Positions 32,567 to 40,453 of a stretch of DNA of 61,118 bases are shown in pieces; the first letter of the stretch is position 1, and each line of letters begins with the position of its first letter. The DNA is from an uncultured Micromonospora sp. (GTDB lineage Bacteria > Actinomycetota > Actinomycetes > Mycobacteriales > Micromonosporaceae). Made by a program: the position numbers and the translations under genes. Below the pieces are notes generated by a model. It was not told where the DNA came from, made no database searches, and was given only the letters and a program-made list of their open reading frames with translations. The stretch lies in the NCBI GenBank assembly GCA_937951935.1, contig CALGAM010000081.1:1-61118 (forward strand), given 5' to 3'.

Positions 32567-33766
32567 GTGCCGGCACCCGGTCCGACCGCCCTGCCCATCG
32601 TGCAGTTCCACGCCGCGGCGGACACCATCGATCTCGGCTGGGGACATCCGCACCCGGCGGCGCTGCCGGTCGACGGGTGGGCCGAGGCGACGCACTCCGC
32701 GCTGCGCCGCTACGGCGGCGCGATGCTGACGTACGGCCACGCACCCGGCCCGGGACCGTTGATCGAGTGGCTGTGCCACCGGCTCGCCGAGGTGGACGCC
32801 GTCGCGCCCGATCCGGCGCAGCTGTTCGTCACCGCGGGCGCGTCGCACGCGCTGGAACTGGTCACCTCGCTCCTGTGCCGGCCGGGCGACGTCGTCCTGG
32901 TCGACTCGCCCACCTACCACCTCGCCCTTCGGGTCATCGCCGACCACCGGGTCGACATCGTGCCCGCCCCGACCGGCGCGGACGGTATCGACCCGGCCGC
33001 CACGGCCGACCTGGTCCGGGCGCTGCTCCGGCAGGGACGACGGGTCCCGATGCTCTACCTGGTACCCACCTTCAACAACCCGACCGGTCGCTGCCTGCCA
33101 CCCGCCGTCCGGGCCGACCTGGTCGAGTCGGCCCGGCGGACCGGCGTCACGCTGGTCGAGGACGACACGTACCGGGAACTCGCCTACTCCGCGCCGGCAC
33201 CGCCGTCGCTGTTCAGCCTCGCCGAGACCGGCACGGTGGTCCGGATCGGCTCGTTCGCCAAGTCCGTCGCCCCCGGCCTGCGGCTGGGATGGGTCACCGC
33301 CGCCACCCCGGTGGTCCGGGCACTGACGGCGCGCGGCTACGTGGACAGCGGGGGCGGGGTCAACCACGCCAGCGCCCTGGCCCTGGCCGAGTTCGCGGCG
33401 CTCGGCCTCTACCAGCGGCACGTCGAGGCGCTGCGGGCGCGCTACCGCGGACAGCGCGACGCTCTGGTCGCCGCGGTACGCCGCCAGCTGCCCCAGGCCG
33501 AGTTCACCGTGCCCGCGGGTGGGTGGTTCCTGTGGCTGCGTCTGCCCGAGGAGGCCGCCGGCACCCGGCTGTTGCCGTACGCGCGGCGCGCCGGCGTCTC
33601 CTACCTGCCCGGACGCCAGTTCCACGTGGCCGACACCGGACACCGGTATCTCCGGCTGTCGTTCTCGCTCTTCGATCCGGAGACGCTGGCCGAGGGGGCG
33701 CGACGGCTCGGCGCGGCGTACCGCGACGCCCGCCTCGCCGCGCCCCACCCACCGACCCGGCCCTGA
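32567..33766 (+). CDS. PLP-dependent aminotransferase, class I/II (2-aminoadipate/MocR-type fold)
   Basis: This 399-residue enzyme has the type I fold: VTAGASHALELV (cofactor-anchoring), LYLVPTFNNPTG, DDTYRELAYSA, and the Schiff-base lysine in GSFAKSVAPGLRLGW (Lys232). The ending PGRQFHV...LRLSFS is characteristic of the 2-aminoadipate/valine-type aminotransferase subgroup that is also found fused to MocR regulators; here no HTH domain is present. GTG at 32567 is the only start with the family sequence. Substrate is unknown and the adjacent genes give no obvious pathway. Confidence 0.85.
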   Translation: MPAPGPTALPIVQFHAAADTIDLGWGHPHPAALPVDGWAEATHSALRRYGGAMLTYGHAPGPGPLIEWLCHRLAEVDAVAPDPAQLFVTAGASHALELVTSLLCRPGDVVLVDSPTYHLALRVIADHRVDIVPAPTGADGIDPAATADLVRALLRQGRRVPMLYLVPTFNNPTGRCLPPAVRADLVESARRTGVTLVEDDTYRELAYSAPAPPSLFSLAETGTVVRIGSFAKSVAPGLRLGWVTAATPVVRALTARGYVDSGGGVNHASALALAEFAALGLYQRHVEALRARYRGQRDALVAAVRRQLPQAEFTVPAGGWFLWLRLPEEAAGTRLLPYARRAGVSYLPGRQFHVADTGHRYLRLSFSLFDPETLAEGARRLGAAYRDARLAAPHPPTRP

Positions 33767-33862
33767 CCCGGCGTGACCGCCCGCACCGGTCGCGGGCGCA
33801 CGGGAGAGCGTGGGAGGCGCACCCGCCACGACCACGAGGCCACCCCAGGAGGCAGGATCACC

Positions 33863-33913
33863 ATGCCGCCCGACAGGCGGGACCACCAGCCACCCCGAAG
33901 GAGGGCACCCTGA
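33863..33913 (+). CDS. 16-codon leader ORF coupled to the arabinofuranosidase
   Basis: A 16-codon ORF reading MPPDRRDHQPPRRRAP is preceded by AGGAGG with proper spacing. Its stop overlaps the ATG of the GH51 gene by one base (TGATG), and it also contains the GH51 ribosome-binding site (AAGGAGGG). Translation of this leader could control access to the enzyme start. There is no homology evidence, only the signals and coupling. Confidence 0.5.
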   Translation: MPPDRRDHQPPRRRAP

Positions 33914-35430
33914 TGGCGCAGCAGGACACCGTCACCATCACCCTGGACCCGCACCTGCGGGTCGGGACGATCGACCGCCGGATCTTCGGCTCCTTCGTGG
34001 AGCACCTCGGCCGGGCCGTCTACACCGGCATCTTCGAGCCGGACCATCCGACCGCCGACGAGTACGGCTTCCGCCGCGACGTGGCCGAGCTCGCCAGGGA
34101 ACTCGGCGTGACACTGCTGCGGTACCCGGGCGGCAACTTCGTCTCAAGCTACCGCTGGGAGGACGGCGTCGGACCGGTGGCGCAGCGCCCGCGACGGCTC
34201 GACCTGGCGTGGCGCACGCTGGAGAGCAACCGGGTCGGTACCGACGAGTTCCTCTCCTGGTGCCGGCGGCTGGGCGTGGAGCCGATGATGGCGGTCAACC
34301 TCGGCACCCGGGGCGTGGAGGCCGCCGCCGACCTGGTCGAGTACTGCAACGTCCCGGGCGGGACCACCCTGTCGGACTGGCGGCGGGCCAACGGCAGCCC
34401 GGAGCCGTACGCGGTCCGGCTCTGGTGCCTGGGCAACGAGATGGACGGACCGTGGCAGGTCGGCCGGCGCAGCGCCGACGAGTACGGCCGCCTCGCCGCC
34501 CGCGCGGGTCACGCGATGCGCCGGGTCGACCCGTCCATCGAACTGGTCGCCTGCGGCAGCTCCGGCCGGGAGATGCCGACCTTCGGGGAGTGGGAGCGGG
34601 TCGTCCTGGAACACACCTACGAGATCGCCGACTATCTCTCCCTGCACGCGTACTACGAGGAGCGCGACGGCGACCGGGCCAGTTTCCTCGCCTCGGGCGC
34701 GGCGATGGACCGGTTCATCTCCGAGGTCATCGCGATCGCGGACGGCGTCGGGGCGCGGCTGGGCAGCCGGAAGAAGATGAAGCTGTCGTTCGACGAGTGG
34801 AACGTGTGGTACATGGCCGACGTCCCACCGGTGGAGGAGTCGGCGATCCGGCCCGAGGGATCCCGGTTCTTCGAGGACCGCTACCGGCTGCTGGACGCGG
34901 TGGTGGTCGGCGACCTGTTGATCACGCTCCTCAACCACGCGGACCGGGTCCGGGTCGCCTGCCTGGCGCAGCTCGTCAACGTGATCGCCCCGATCGCCAC
35001 CGAGCCGGGGGGTGACGCCTGGCGGCTGGCGACCTTCTACCCGTTCGCGCACACGGCGCGGGCGGCCCGGGGCACGGCGCTGCGCCCGGTGGTGGAGACG
35101 CCGACCCTGGCGACCGCCAGGTACGGCGACGTGCCGGCCGCCAGCTGCGCGGCCACCCACGACGCGGACACCGGGGCGGCGGCGGTCTTCCTGGTCAACC
35201 GGACCGACCGGCGGCTGACCGTCCGGCTGCGCCACCCGGGCTTTCCGAACTGGACGGTGACCGGCTGCGCGAGCATCGTGGCGGACCACGGCGGCAAGCT
35301 CGTCACCGCCGAGGAGGCCCGGGCGGCCGAGCCGGTCGAACGCCACGACGTCCGTACCGGTGCCGGGCAGACCGAGGTCGGACTTGCCCCCGAGTCCTGG
35401 ACGGTGCTGCGGGCCCGGGTGGCTGGGTAG
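33913..35430 (+). CDS. abfA: Alpha-L-arabinofuranosidase, GH51
   Basis: The 505-residue glycosidase removes terminal alpha-L-arabinofuranosyl residues from plant or cell-wall polysaccharide. Clan GH-A catalytic residues are seen: acid/base Glu176 in WCLGNEMDGPW and nucleophile Glu295 in KLSFDEWNVWY. FGSFVEHLGRAVYTGIF at the N-terminus and LRYPGGNFVSSYRWEDGVGP are GH51 family blocks. No signal peptide is present, so it acts in the cytoplasm on imported oligosaccharides. ATG at 33913 overlaps the leader ORF stop. Confidence 0.94.
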   Translation: MAQQDTVTITLDPHLRVGTIDRRIFGSFVEHLGRAVYTGIFEPDHPTADEYGFRRDVAELARELGVTLLRYPGGNFVSSYRWEDGVGPVAQRPRRLDLAWRTLESNRVGTDEFLSWCRRLGVEPMMAVNLGTRGVEAAADLVEYCNVPGGTTLSDWRRANGSPEPYAVRLWCLGNEMDGPWQVGRRSADEYGRLAARAGHAMRRVDPSIELVACGSSGREMPTFGEWERVVLEHTYEIADYLSLHAYYEERDGDRASFLASGAAMDRFISEVIAIADGVGARLGSRKKMKLSFDEWNVWYMADVPPVEESAIRPEGSRFFEDRYRLLDAVVVGDLLITLLNHADRVRVACLAQLVNVIAPIATEPGGDAWRLATFYPFAHTARAARGTALRPVVETPTLATARYGDVPAASCAATHDADTGAAAVFLVNRTDRRLTVRLRHPGFPNWTVTGCASIVADHGGKLVTAEEARAAEPVERHDVRTGAGQTEVGLAPESWTVLRARVAG

Positions 35431-35523
35431 CGCTGTTCGCAGCGGTGTCGGCGTGCGGGAACGCCGGTCGGGGGCGGAGCCGGGCGGCCAGGCGGTGCCG
35501 GGCCGCCCGGCCGCCGGTCGTCG

Positions 35524-35567
35524 TGCCGGGCCCGGGGTCCCGCAGCCGGGCCCGGGGTCTGCCGTCT
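35524..35567. repeat. Short direct repeat of GCCGGGCCCGGGGTC
   Basis: The 15-nt unit GCCGGGCCCGGGGTC occurs twice about 20 bp apart in the convergent gap between the arabinofuranosidase and a small minus-strand gene. Each copy contains the palindrome GGGCCC. It may act as a terminator-like element; a chance GC repeat is possible. Confidence 0.4.
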
Positions 35568-35568
35568 G

Positions 35569-35850
35569 TCACCGCCGTGCCATCGTCTCGATGACCGGCA
35601 CGTCGTCCAGCAGCGGGTCCGGCTCGGTCCGACGGGCCACGTACCGGGCGGTCAGGGTGTCCACGCAGGTACCGCGGGCGCTGTTGGGCCGGTAGGTGAC
35701 GGTGGCGGCCAACGCCGAGGCGGCCTCGACCCGGCCCGCCCGCCAGGTGCCGGCCCGGTAGACCCAGACCCGGTCGGTCGGCCGGTAGCTGTCGGTGGAG
35801 TCGATCTCGGCGGGATCGCGTCGGTGCGGGTCCACGGTGGGTGCGGGCAT
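35569..35850 (-). CDS. Small hypothetical protein (93 residues)
   Basis: The soluble product has a basic/acidic N-terminus followed by a beta-rich middle (DRVWVYRAGTWRAGRVEAASALAATVTY) that resembles a small barrel. I recognise no named domain, though similar small proteins are frequent in Micromonosporaceae as I recall. GGAGGAC precedes the ATG at 35850. The diguanylate cyclase stop lies 1 bp upstream, so the two are one transcription unit. Confidence 0.6.
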   Translation of the reverse strand: MPAPTVDPHRRDPAEIDSTDSYRPTDRVWVYRAGTWRAGRVEAASALAATVTYRPNSARGTCVDTLTARYVARRTEPDPLLDDVPVIETMARR

Positions 35851-35851
35851 C

Positions 35852-36586
35852 TCACTGTCCTCCTGATGTGGCGACCGGTGTCGTCTGGATCAGTTCCCGT
35901 TGCGGGGCTGTGGGAGCCGGCTGATCGCCGGATGTCAGCGGACCGGAGTGCGCGTCGGGCCCGTGGTCGGGGTGTTCGGCCGCGGTGCGGCCGCTCTTTG
36001 CCCGGTACATCGCCGCGTCGGCCAGGTCCAGCACCTCGGTGAGCTGGGCACGGCCCTGGACCGGGGTCATACCGATCGACGCGGTCACCCTCAGATCGAT
36101 CCCCCGCTCGGCGACGTGGATCGGCGCGGACACCAGTTCCGCGAGCCGCCGTGCGGTCTGGTGGAGCCAGCGGCCGTCGTTGCGGGCCCCGGTGAGCAGG
36201 CCCGCGAACTCGTCCCCTCCGAGTCGGGCGACCAGGTTGTCCCCCGCGTACGCGGCGAGCCGCCACGCGACCGCGACCAGCACCTGGTCGCCGGCGGCGT
36301 GGCCGAATCGGTCGTTGATCTGTTTGAAGCCGTCGAGGTCGAGCAGCACCGCGACGAGCGGATGGCACCGGGAGTCGGCGACCAGGGCGGCGCCGATCTG
36401 GTAGAAGGCCCGCCGGTTGGGCAGACCGGTGAGGGGGTCATGGCTGGCGGCGTGCCGTGCCGCTGCCAGCTCCTCGCGGAGGCGCGCCACCTCGGCCTCG
36501 ACGCCGCGGACCCGGACGCGCATCCGCCAGGCCACGCCGATGCCGGCGGCGGCTGCCGCTCCGGCCGCGAGAGTGAAGGGGTCCAC
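35852..36586 (-). CDS. GGDEF-domain diguanylate cyclase
   Basis: This 244-residue protein makes cyclic di-GMP from GTP. An N-terminal hydrophobic segment (FTLAAGAAAAAGIGVAW) anchors it to the membrane, a short coiled coil (VEAEVARLREELAAARHAA) follows, and the GGDEF domain has HDPLTGLPNRRAF, the D in VLLDLDGFKQIND and an intact RLGGDEFAGLL. The inhibitory RxxD site five residues before GGDEF is absent, so product inhibition may be lacking. GTG at 36586 is chosen. The C-terminal 45 residues are low complexity. The neighbour at 35569 is probably cotranscribed. Confidence 0.92.
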   Translation of the reverse strand: MDPFTLAAGAAAAAGIGVAWRMRVRVRGVEAEVARLREELAAARHAASHDPLTGLPNRRAFYQIGAALVADSRCHPLVAVLLDLDGFKQINDRFGHAAGDQVLVAVAWRLAAYAGDNLVARLGGDEFAGLLTGARNDGRWLHQTARRLAELVSAPIHVAERGIDLRVTASIGMTPVQGRAQLTEVLDLADAAMYRAKSGRTAAEHPDHGPDAHSGPLTSGDQPAPTAPQRELIQTTPVATSGGQ

Positions 36587-37046
36587 GGTGCACGGCCCCT
36601 TACCGGATCCGGGTCGGCGCCGGACGCCACCCACACCCAGACGACGATGTCAGTCGATCGACTGTTACTCTCGGTAGCGAGATTTTACGTGTCTCGACAC
36701 GGGTGGAAACGGATTCATCGCGATGCGCTGACAAACGTCGCCGCAGGTCGGCGAAGACTGTGGGGCGAATGCCTCTGCTGTGACACCGCGCTGTCGCTAG
36801 CAACGACCCCCGCCTCCATGACTGAAAGTGAACAAACAGACACGCCGATACAGGCGCTATCATGCTCGCTGTCAGGTGCAGACGCAAGAGCGAATGCACG
36901 TGCAGATGGTCTTGCACGCGCCGACCCGTCGGCGGTTGTCACCCACCGTGACTAGCGATGACGGCATCACGGGGAGGGACATCGCCATTACGCCCGGTCC
37001 GCGCGACGCTCGCCATCACGCTCCGCAATATTCAGAAAGACACGCG
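36587..37046. other. Lower-GC intergenic region with a 14-nt palindrome
   Basis: This 460-bp gap has no convincing gene and is distinctly less GC-rich than its surroundings. It contains the perfect palindrome CAGTCGATCGACTG (36651-36664), CTCG-GTAG-CGAG (36670-36681) and GTGTCTCGACAC (36690-36701). These lie 65-115 bp before the diguanylate cyclase start and may form operators. A 45-codon ORF at about 36818 lacks an RBS and is not called. Confidence 0.5.
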
Positions 37047-37304
37047 ATGACTCACCCATACAACGGCATGTCGGTCCACGAGCTACCGGCACTCACCTGG
37101 CAGAAGAGCCGCCACAGCAACCCGAACGGAAACTGCGTCGAGGTGGCTCGACTGCCCGACGGCGCCGGGGTGGCGATCCGGAACTCGCGGGACCCCGACG
37201 GACCAGCGCTGATCTACACCAACGAGGAGATCGCAGCCTTCATCCTCGGCGCCAGGGACGGCGAGTTCGACCACCTCATCGCGGACGGGCACCGCGCGTC
37301 CTGA
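37047..37304 (+). CDS. DUF397 domain protein
   Basis: This 85-residue protein has the DUF397 core WQKSRHSNPNGNCVEVARLPDGAGVAIRNSRDPDGPAL. Such proteins pair with XRE/DUF5753 regulators in actinomycetes and are thought to modulate them or act as toxin/antitoxin-like partners. The ATG at 37047 follows AGAAAGACACGCG; the reading frame continues upstream without family sequence. The regulator at 37470 is its likely partner. Order and direction (DUF397 first) match many such pairs. Confidence 0.85.
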   Translation: MTHPYNGMSVHELPALTWQKSRHSNPNGNCVEVARLPDGAGVAIRNSRDPDGPALIYTNEEIAAFILGARDGEFDHLIADGHRAS

Positions 37305-37469
37305 GCCGGCCGCACGCGCGGCGTCACGGTCGCCCCCGCCACCACCGACCACCGGTCGGGCACGGAAATCGGCCCGTGGGCCTTCCCTCCTCACCCATCG
37401 GGCATGGCATGCTTACCGGCGGACGTGGCCCGGCCCGAACGGGCCACGTCGAGCATGCGGAGGCGGTAC

Positions 37470-38432
37470 GTGACGATGGCACGATCCGGCCGAGGGCCGG
37501 TCCCGAACGGCGGGGTGACAGCCGACCGGACCGCCGTGTCCGGCGGGCTGGCCCCGGAGGGTGCCACCGACAGCGGTCCCACCGTGCTGCGCATCCTGCT
37601 CGGCAACCAGCTCCGCAAGTTGCGCGAGGCCAGAGGTGTCAGTCGCGACGAGGCAGGCTGGGAAATCCGGGCCTCCGGATCCAAGATCAGCCGAATGGAG
37701 CTGGGGCGGGTGGGCTTCAAGGAGCGCGACGTCGCGGATCTGCTGACCCTGTACCAGGTGACGGACGAGAACGAACGTGCCGCGCTGCTCTCCCTCGCCC
37801 GCCAGGCCAACAACCCGGGCTGGTGGCATCGCTACGGCGACGTCCTGCCCCACTGGTTCCAGTCGTACCTCGGCCTGGAAGCCGCGGCCGCGCTGATCCG
37901 CACCTACGAGGTGCAGTACGTTCCCGGACTGCTGCAGACCCGGGAGTACGCCCGCGCCGTCGTCCTGCTCGCCCACGACCGCGCGCCGGTGGAGGAGATC
38001 GAACGGCGGGTCGACCTCCGGATGGACCGGCAGAAGGTGCTGCGGCGGCCCAACGCGCCGCACCTGTGGGTGGTGGTGGACGAGGCGGCGCTCCGCCGGC
38101 CGATCGGGGGCGTCGAGGTGTTGCGCGGGCAGCTGCAGTACCTGATCGAGGCGAGCTCCCTGCCGAACGTCACCATCCAGGTGATGCCGTTCCGGGCCGG
38201 CGGACACGCCGGTGCCGGCGGTGCCTTCACCCTGCTCCGCTTCCCCGAGCAGGACCTGCCGGACGTGGTGTACATGGAGCAGCTCACCAGCGCGCTCTAC
38301 CTGGACAAGCGCGACGACGTCGACTACTACGCGGCGGCGATGGAGCGGCTGTGCGTCCAGGCGGAGCCGCCGTCGGCGACCCCGGACTTCCTCCGGTCGC
38401 TGCTGCGCGACCTCGACGCCGGCGCCATCTGA
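37470..38432 (+). CDS. XRE-family regulator with DUF5753 domain (WhiJ-like)
   Basis: The 320-residue protein has an N-terminal helix-turn-helix (LRKLREARGVSRDEAGWEI...SKISRMELGR, about residues 48-85) and a C-terminal DUF5753 domain (FQSYLGLEAAAALIRTYEVQ and PGLLQTREYAR). WhiJ-type proteins of this kind repress or control sporulation genes with DUF397 partners. GTG at 37470 has GGAGG 6 nt upstream; an ATG at 37476 is an alternative. It lies 165 bp after the DUF397 gene, in the same direction. Confidence 0.88.
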   Translation: MTMARSGRGPVPNGGVTADRTAVSGGLAPEGATDSGPTVLRILLGNQLRKLREARGVSRDEAGWEIRASGSKISRMELGRVGFKERDVADLLTLYQVTDENERAALLSLARQANNPGWWHRYGDVLPHWFQSYLGLEAAAALIRTYEVQYVPGLLQTREYARAVVLLAHDRAPVEEIERRVDLRMDRQKVLRRPNAPHLWVVVDEAALRRPIGGVEVLRGQLQYLIEASSLPNVTIQVMPFRAGGHAGAGGAFTLLRFPEQDLPDVVYMEQLTSALYLDKRDDVDYYAAAMERLCVQAEPPSATPDFLRSLLRDLDAGAI

Positions 38433-38508
38433 CCCGCAGGCCCGGTACGTGGCGCCGGCTTCGGCGCTGCGCTGCGCGATCGCGCGTCGGATGGGCCACA
38501 CTACCGGT

Positions 38509-39270
38509 ATGCGACCACGCCGGCTCGACGACAGGGTCGCCCTGGTCACCGGGGCGTCGTCGGGAATCGGCGCGGCCGCGGCCGCCCGGCTGGCCGCCGC
38601 CGGGGCGCGGGTCTTCCTCACCGGCCGCGATACCGAACGGCTCGCCGCCGTGGCCGGTGCCACCGGAGGCACCGCGATCCCGTGCGACCTCGGCGACCCC
38701 GAGCAGACGGCCGCCCTGGTGTCCCGCGTGTTGGAGACCGCGGGCCGGGTGGACATCCTCGTCAACAACGCCGGCCAGGGCTGGGCCGGGCCACTCACCG
38801 GGATGTCCGACGCCGAGATCCGCGCGCTGGTCGCGGCGAACCTGACCGCCCCGATGCTGCTCTCCCGGGCCGTCCTGCCCGGCATGCTCGCCCGGGGCGG
38901 TGGTCATCTCGGCTTCGTCGGCTCCATCGCCGGCCGGCTCGGCGTGCGCGAGGAGGCGGTCTACGCGGGGACCAAGGCCGGGCTGAGCGTCTTCGCCGAC
39001 AGCCTGCGCAAGGAGACCGCGGGACGGGGCATCGTCGTCACCGAACTGGTCCCGGCCGTGGTGGACACCCCGTTCTTCACCCGCCGCGGCCGTCCGTACC
39101 CGCGGCGGCGGCCCCGACCCGTCACCGCGGAACAGGCCGCCGCGGCGCTGCTCGCCGGCATGCTCGGCGGCCGGGCCGAGGTGTGCCTGCCCCGCTGGAT
39201 GTACCTGCCGATCGCGGTCCGCGCGACCCTGCCGGCCGCCTACCGCCGCCTCGCCGACCGTTACGGCTGA
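38509..39270 (+). CDS. Short-chain dehydrogenase/reductase
   Basis: This 253-residue classical SDR has TGASSGIGAA (NADP-binding TGxxxGxG), NNAGQGW, and the catalytic Ser (FVGSIAG) with YAGTKAG giving the Tyr-x3-Lys pair. It would reduce a ketone or oxidise an alcohol with NAD(P); substrate cannot be assigned. ATG at 38509 is preferred; 38491 is possible. The C-terminal RRRPRP stretch suggests some membrane association. It lies convergent with the hopanoid operon. Confidence 0.88.
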   Translation: MRPRRLDDRVALVTGASSGIGAAAAARLAAAGARVFLTGRDTERLAAVAGATGGTAIPCDLGDPEQTAALVSRVLETAGRVDILVNNAGQGWAGPLTGMSDAEIRALVAANLTAPMLLSRAVLPGMLARGGGHLGFVGSIAGRLGVREEAVYAGTKAGLSVFADSLRKETAGRGIVVTELVPAVVDTPFFTRRGRPYPRRRPRPVTAEQAAAALLAGMLGGRAEVCLPRWMYLPIAVRATLPAAYRRLADRYG

Positions 39271-39366
39271 GCCGGCCGTTACGCTGAGCCGGCCGCCCGC
39301 GCCGACGTCGACGGCGCGGGCGGCGGCGAGGGCCGGCAGGACGGTGTCGGCGGCGCACGCAACGGC

Positions 39367-40371
39367 TCAGGCGGCGCGCAGTGCCCGCAGCGACTCGCGC
39401 AGCGAGCCGACGGTGGCCAGCACCGCGGTGGGCTCGTACCCGCAGTGGGCCATGCAGTTGGCGCACCGCGGGTCCCGGCCCCGGCCGTACGCCGACCAGT
39501 CGGTGGTCTCGACCAGCTCCCGGTACGTCTTCGCGTAGCCGTCGCCGAGCAGGTAGCACGGGCGCTGCCAGCCGAAGAGCGAGTACGACGGGATCGCCCA
39601 CGCGGTGCACGGGAAGTCCACCTTGCCCTCGAGGAAGTCGAGGAACAGCGGCGAGTGGTTCAGCCGCCACCGCCTGCGGCGCCCGTCGGCGAACGCCTTG
39701 CGGAACAGGTTCCGGGTCTCCGTCACCCCGAGGAAGTGGTCCTGGTCCGGCGCCTTGTCGTAGGCGTACGCCGGGGAGAGCATCATCTGGTCGACCCGCA
39801 GCTCGTCGTTGAGGTAGTCGAGCACCTCGATGACCGTCTGGGGCGTGTCGGTGGAGAAGAAGGTGGTGTTGCTGGTGACCCGGAAGCCGCGCCGCTTCGC
39901 CTCCCTCACCGCCGCCACCGCCTCGTCGAAGACACCCTCCCTGCACACCGAGGCGTCGTGCCGCTCCCGCAGCCCGTCGATGTGGACGGCGAACGAGAAG
40001 TAGCGCGACGGACGGAACAGGTCCAGCTTCTTGCGCAGCAGGGCGGCGTTGGTGCAGAGGAAGACGTACTTGCGCCGCCGCACCAGCTCGTCGACCATCC
40101 TGTCGATCTCCGGGTGCATCAGCGGCTCGCCCCCGGCGATGGAGACCATCGGGGCGCCGCACTCCTCGACCGCCGCGACCGCCTGTTCCACCGGCATCCG
40201 ACGCTTCAGCACGTCCGCCGGATGCTGGATCTTCCCACAGCCCGCACAGGCGAGGTTGCAGGCGAACAGCGGTTCGAGTTCGAGAAGCAGTGGAAAGTGG
40301 GTTCGTCGCCGCAGTTTCTGACCGACCAGGTACCGGGCGATCCGCATGCTCTGCCGCAGTGGCATCCCCAT
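39367..40371 (-). CDS. hpnH: Adenosyl-hopene transferase HpnH (radical SAM)
   Basis: The 334-residue enzyme adds the 5'-deoxyadenosyl group of SAM to diploptene in hopanoid side-chain synthesis. Its radical SAM cluster motif is FACNLACAGCGK (Cx3Cx2C), followed by SIAGGEPLMHPEI, and CANCMAHCGYEP near the C-terminus may hold more cysteines. ATG at 40371 fits MGMPLRQSMRIARYL; an upstream GTG at 40380 is also possible. It is the last gene of the leftward hopanoid operon. Confidence 0.93.
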   Translation of the reverse strand: MGMPLRQSMRIARYLVGQKLRRRTHFPLLLELEPLFACNLACAGCGKIQHPADVLKRRMPVEQAVAAVEECGAPMVSIAGGEPLMHPEIDRMVDELVRRRKYVFLCTNAALLRKKLDLFRPSRYFSFAVHIDGLRERHDASVCREGVFDEAVAAVREAKRRGFRVTSNTTFFSTDTPQTVIEVLDYLNDELRVDQMMLSPAYAYDKAPDQDHFLGVTETRNLFRKAFADGRRRRWRLNHSPLFLDFLEGKVDFPCTAWAIPSYSLFGWQRPCYLLGDGYAKTYRELVETTDWSAYGRGRDPRCANCMAHCGYEPTAVLATVGSLRESLRALRAA

Positions 40372-40453
40372 CGTCAGCACCCCGCCTTCGCTCGTGCCCT
40401 CGTCGGACCGGTGGATCCCCCGCTCGTCGCCCCGCTTTCCTGCACGCTCCCGG

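Noticed and set aside
32567..33766. The PLP enzyme as the missing EgtE C-S lyase
   Set aside because: Its motifs fit the 2-aminoadipate/MocR-type aminotransferase group and it is 18 kb from the egt operon with no shared control.
32482..33912. N-terminal extension of the arabinofuranosidase into the aminotransferase
   Set aside because: The extension is out of frame with the aminotransferase and reads as Arg/Ala/Gly-rich filler; the GH51 sequence begins cleanly at 33913 with its own RBS.
36818..36955. 45-codon ORF (MTESEQTDTPIQ...) before the DUF397 gene
   Set aside because: It has no convincing RBS and no family resemblance; the lower GC here makes open frames less informative.
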